Of a DNA stretch of 15,136 nucleotides, positions 14,415-15,136 are shown one piece after another. Position 1 is the first letter of the stretch, and each line of letters starts with the position of its first letter. The position numbers were made by a program, and so were the translations under genes. The notes under the pieces were generated by a model. It did no database searches. It had not been told where the DNA came from and saw only the letters and a list, made by a program, of their open reading frames with translations. Source of the stretch: JAPKZH01 sp964537875 (GTDB lineage: Bacteria; Acidobacteriota; Aminicenantia; Aminicenantales; UBA4085); the NCBI GenBank assembly GCA_964537875.1, contig CAZIDN010000081.1, forward strand, positions 1-15,136, given 5' to 3'.

Positions 14415-14627
14415 TTATCCAAAAAAATCTTTGATTTTCGTGATCGCCCAAGAAAAGGCCACGTCCATGAAGAACAGGTAAAAGCCGAAGAAGATCACGG
14501 CGATGATGACGACCAGGGTGGTGCTGTAGACCTCGCTCCGGGAAGGCCAGGTGACTTTCTTCAGTTCCGCCCTGGCCTCTTTGATAAACGGCCAAAAACG
14601 CTTGTACCATCTCTCTTTTTCGCTCAT
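14415..14627 (-). CDS. secE: Preprotein translocase subunit SecE
   Basis: This 70-residue inner-membrane protein clamps the SecY channel of the general secretion pathway. It has the short, single-membrane-helix form found outside enterobacteria. A basic amphipathic N-terminus carries the conserved ELKKVTWPSR hinge motif (21-30). One hydrophobic transmembrane segment follows at about 34-57 (TTLVVIIAVIFFGFYLFF core), then a short charged tail. The ATG at 14627 is preceded by a purine-rich stretch (AAGGATAGGG). The secE-nusG pairing downstream of a tRNA-Trp gene is widely conserved in bacteria. Confidence 0.95.
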   Translation of the reverse strand: MSEKERWYKRFWPFIKEARAELKKVTWPSRSEVYSTTLVVIIAVIFFGFYLFFMDVAFSWAITKIKDFFG

Positions 14628-14644
14628 AGTTAAACCCTATCCTT

Positions 14645-14656
14645 GCCTGAGATTAT
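14645..14656. repeat. 12-base sequence shared with the fusA-tuf gap
   Basis: GCCTGAGATTAT here, in the tRNA-Trp to secE gap, is identical to 54-65 in the fusA-tuf gap. Both copies are on the same strand and both lie within about 30 bases upstream of a start codon. On the minus strand it reads ATAATCTCAGGC, so a shared -10/start region is possible but unproven. Confidence 0.5.
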
Positions 14657-14689
14657 TTCTTGGAAACAATCCTTTATCGCAGGGGCGTT

Positions 14690-14766
<77 letters not shown>

Positions 14767-14796
14767 GACTCACATTTATCCCTTTTTCAAAATCTC

Positions 14797-14946
14797 CTAT
14801 TTCACTTCCTTGTGAAGCGTGTGTTTCCGGCAGAACGGGCAGAATTTCTTGATCTCCAGCCTCTCGGTCTGCTTTTTTTTGTTCCGCGTGTTCGAGTAGT
14901 TGCGTCGCTTGCACACCGAACAGCTCAAGGTGATGATTTCTCTCAT
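14797..14946 (-). CDS. rpmG: 50S ribosomal protein L33
   Basis: The 49-residue large-subunit protein is read from ATG at 14946 to TAG at 14797. It starts MREIITLSCSVCKRRNY and ends HTLHKEVK. Two CxxC pairs (Cys9/Cys12 and Cys36/Cys39) form the zinc-ribbon version of L33, with the usual basic NTRNKKKQTERLEIKKFC centre. A zinc-containing L33 is commonly paired with a cysteine-free, zinc-independent paralogue elsewhere in some genomes; whether that holds here cannot be seen. The Shine-Dalgarno is weak. It lies upstream of tRNA-Trp with a 30-base gap. Confidence 0.95.
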   Translation of the reverse strand: MREIITLSCSVCKRRNYSNTRNKKKQTERLEIKKFCPFCRKHTLHKEVK

Positions 14947-14964
14947 GCTTATTACTCATCTCAT

Positions 14965-15044
14965 GTCATCGCGAGGCACGTAGTGCCGTAGCGACCCCCT
15001 CTTCTCATCAGAGGGGATTGCCGCGCCAAGAGGCTCGCCATGAT
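14965..15044. repeat. 80-bp imperfect palindromic element between tuf and rpmG
   Basis: The ends are inverted: GTCATCGCGAG (14965-14975) against ATCATGGCGAG read from the other strand (15044-15034), 9 of 11 matching. Inside are a perfect 7-bp stem CCCCTCT/AGAGGGG (14996-15002 with 15010-15016, 7-base loop) and a small stem GGCAC/GTGCC (14975-14979 with 14983-14987). It fills most of the tuf-rpmG gap. The ends resemble the GTCATTGCGAG-type dispersed palindromic repeats I recall from many bacterial genomes. As RNA it could be a strong hairpin after tuf, but no U-run follows, so a terminator role is unproven. Confidence 0.6.
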
Positions 15045-15056
15045 ACCATTTTCTCC

Positions 15057-15136
15057 TTACTCGATGACTTCCGTGACCGATCCGGCTCCCACCGTCCGCC
15101 CGCCTTCCCGTATGGCAAACCGCAGCCCTTTCTCCA
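15057..15136 (-). CDS. tuf: Elongation factor Tu, C-terminal end only (cut by window edge)
   Basis: The last 25 codons read EKGLRFAIREGG then RTVGAGSVTEVIE and TAA (15059-15057), the near-invariant C-terminus of bacterial EF-Tu domain III. It is the upstream-most gene visible and precedes rpmG, tRNA-Trp and secE, matching the tuf-(rpmG)-trpT-secE-nusG order seen in many bacteria that have a second tuf copy. Only about 6 percent of the protein is in the window, so nothing can be said about its GTPase domain. Confidence 0.95.
   Translation of the reverse strand, partial: EKGLRFAIREGGRTVGAGSVTEVIE

Overview
The window holds one continuous, single-strand block of core gene-expression genes, all read on the minus strand. 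In transcription order (high to low coordinates) it runs: 3' end of a first tuf gene, rpmG, tRNA-Trp, secE, nusG, rplK, rplA, rplJ, rplL, rpoB, rpoC, rpsL, rpsG, fusA, and the first codons of a second tuf gene. This is the classic bacterial secE-nusG-rplKAJL-rpoBC cluster fused to the str operon (rpsL-rpsG-fusA-tuf). No gene on the plus strand is credible, and there is no insertion sequence, phage gene, CRISPR array or rRNA. The longest gene-free stretches are about 130 bases (rpoC-rpsL) and 123 bases (rplL-rpoB).

Organism: a moderately GC-rich bacterium. RpoB and RpoC carry the large lineage insertions typical of Gram-negative-type (Gracilicutes) polymerases, including an SI3-like insertion in the RpoC trigger loop. 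RpoB also has an N-terminal cysteine-rich (double zinc-ribbon) insertion and a second insertion of about 40 residues. I recall similar features from Acidobacteriota and relatives such as Aminicenantes/Aminicenantota. I infer that broad lineage with moderate to low confidence; no search was possible.

Layout: (1) 15136-14690 holds the tuf tail, an 80-bp imperfect palindrome resembling a dispersed repeat, rpmG, and tRNA-Trp with an encoded CCA end. (2) 14627-11791 holds secE, nusG and the four ribosomal stalk and L1/L11 genes, tightly packed with overlaps or gaps of 9-44 bases. (3) 11790-11668 is a spacer rich in inverted repeats, where E. coli has its rplL-rpoB attenuator. (4) 11667-3236 holds rpoB and rpoC, overlapping by one base. 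(5) 3235-3106 holds a near-consensus sigma-70 promoter (TTGACA, 17-base spacer, TATGAT). (6) 3105-1 is the str operon.

The genes supply both halves of gene expression: RNA polymerase beta and beta' with NusG; the ribosomal factor-binding stalk (L10, L7/L12, L11, L1); decoding and head proteins (S12, S7); the two GTPase elongation factors; and SecE for the translocon. The content is housekeeping. The points worth a second look are the RpoB insertions, the natural substitutions in the rifampicin region, five non-ATG starts in abundant-protein genes, the promoter-overlapping inverted repeat, the rplL-rpoB dyads, and the palindromic element between tuf and rpmG. I found no evidence for an undescribed multi-gene system.
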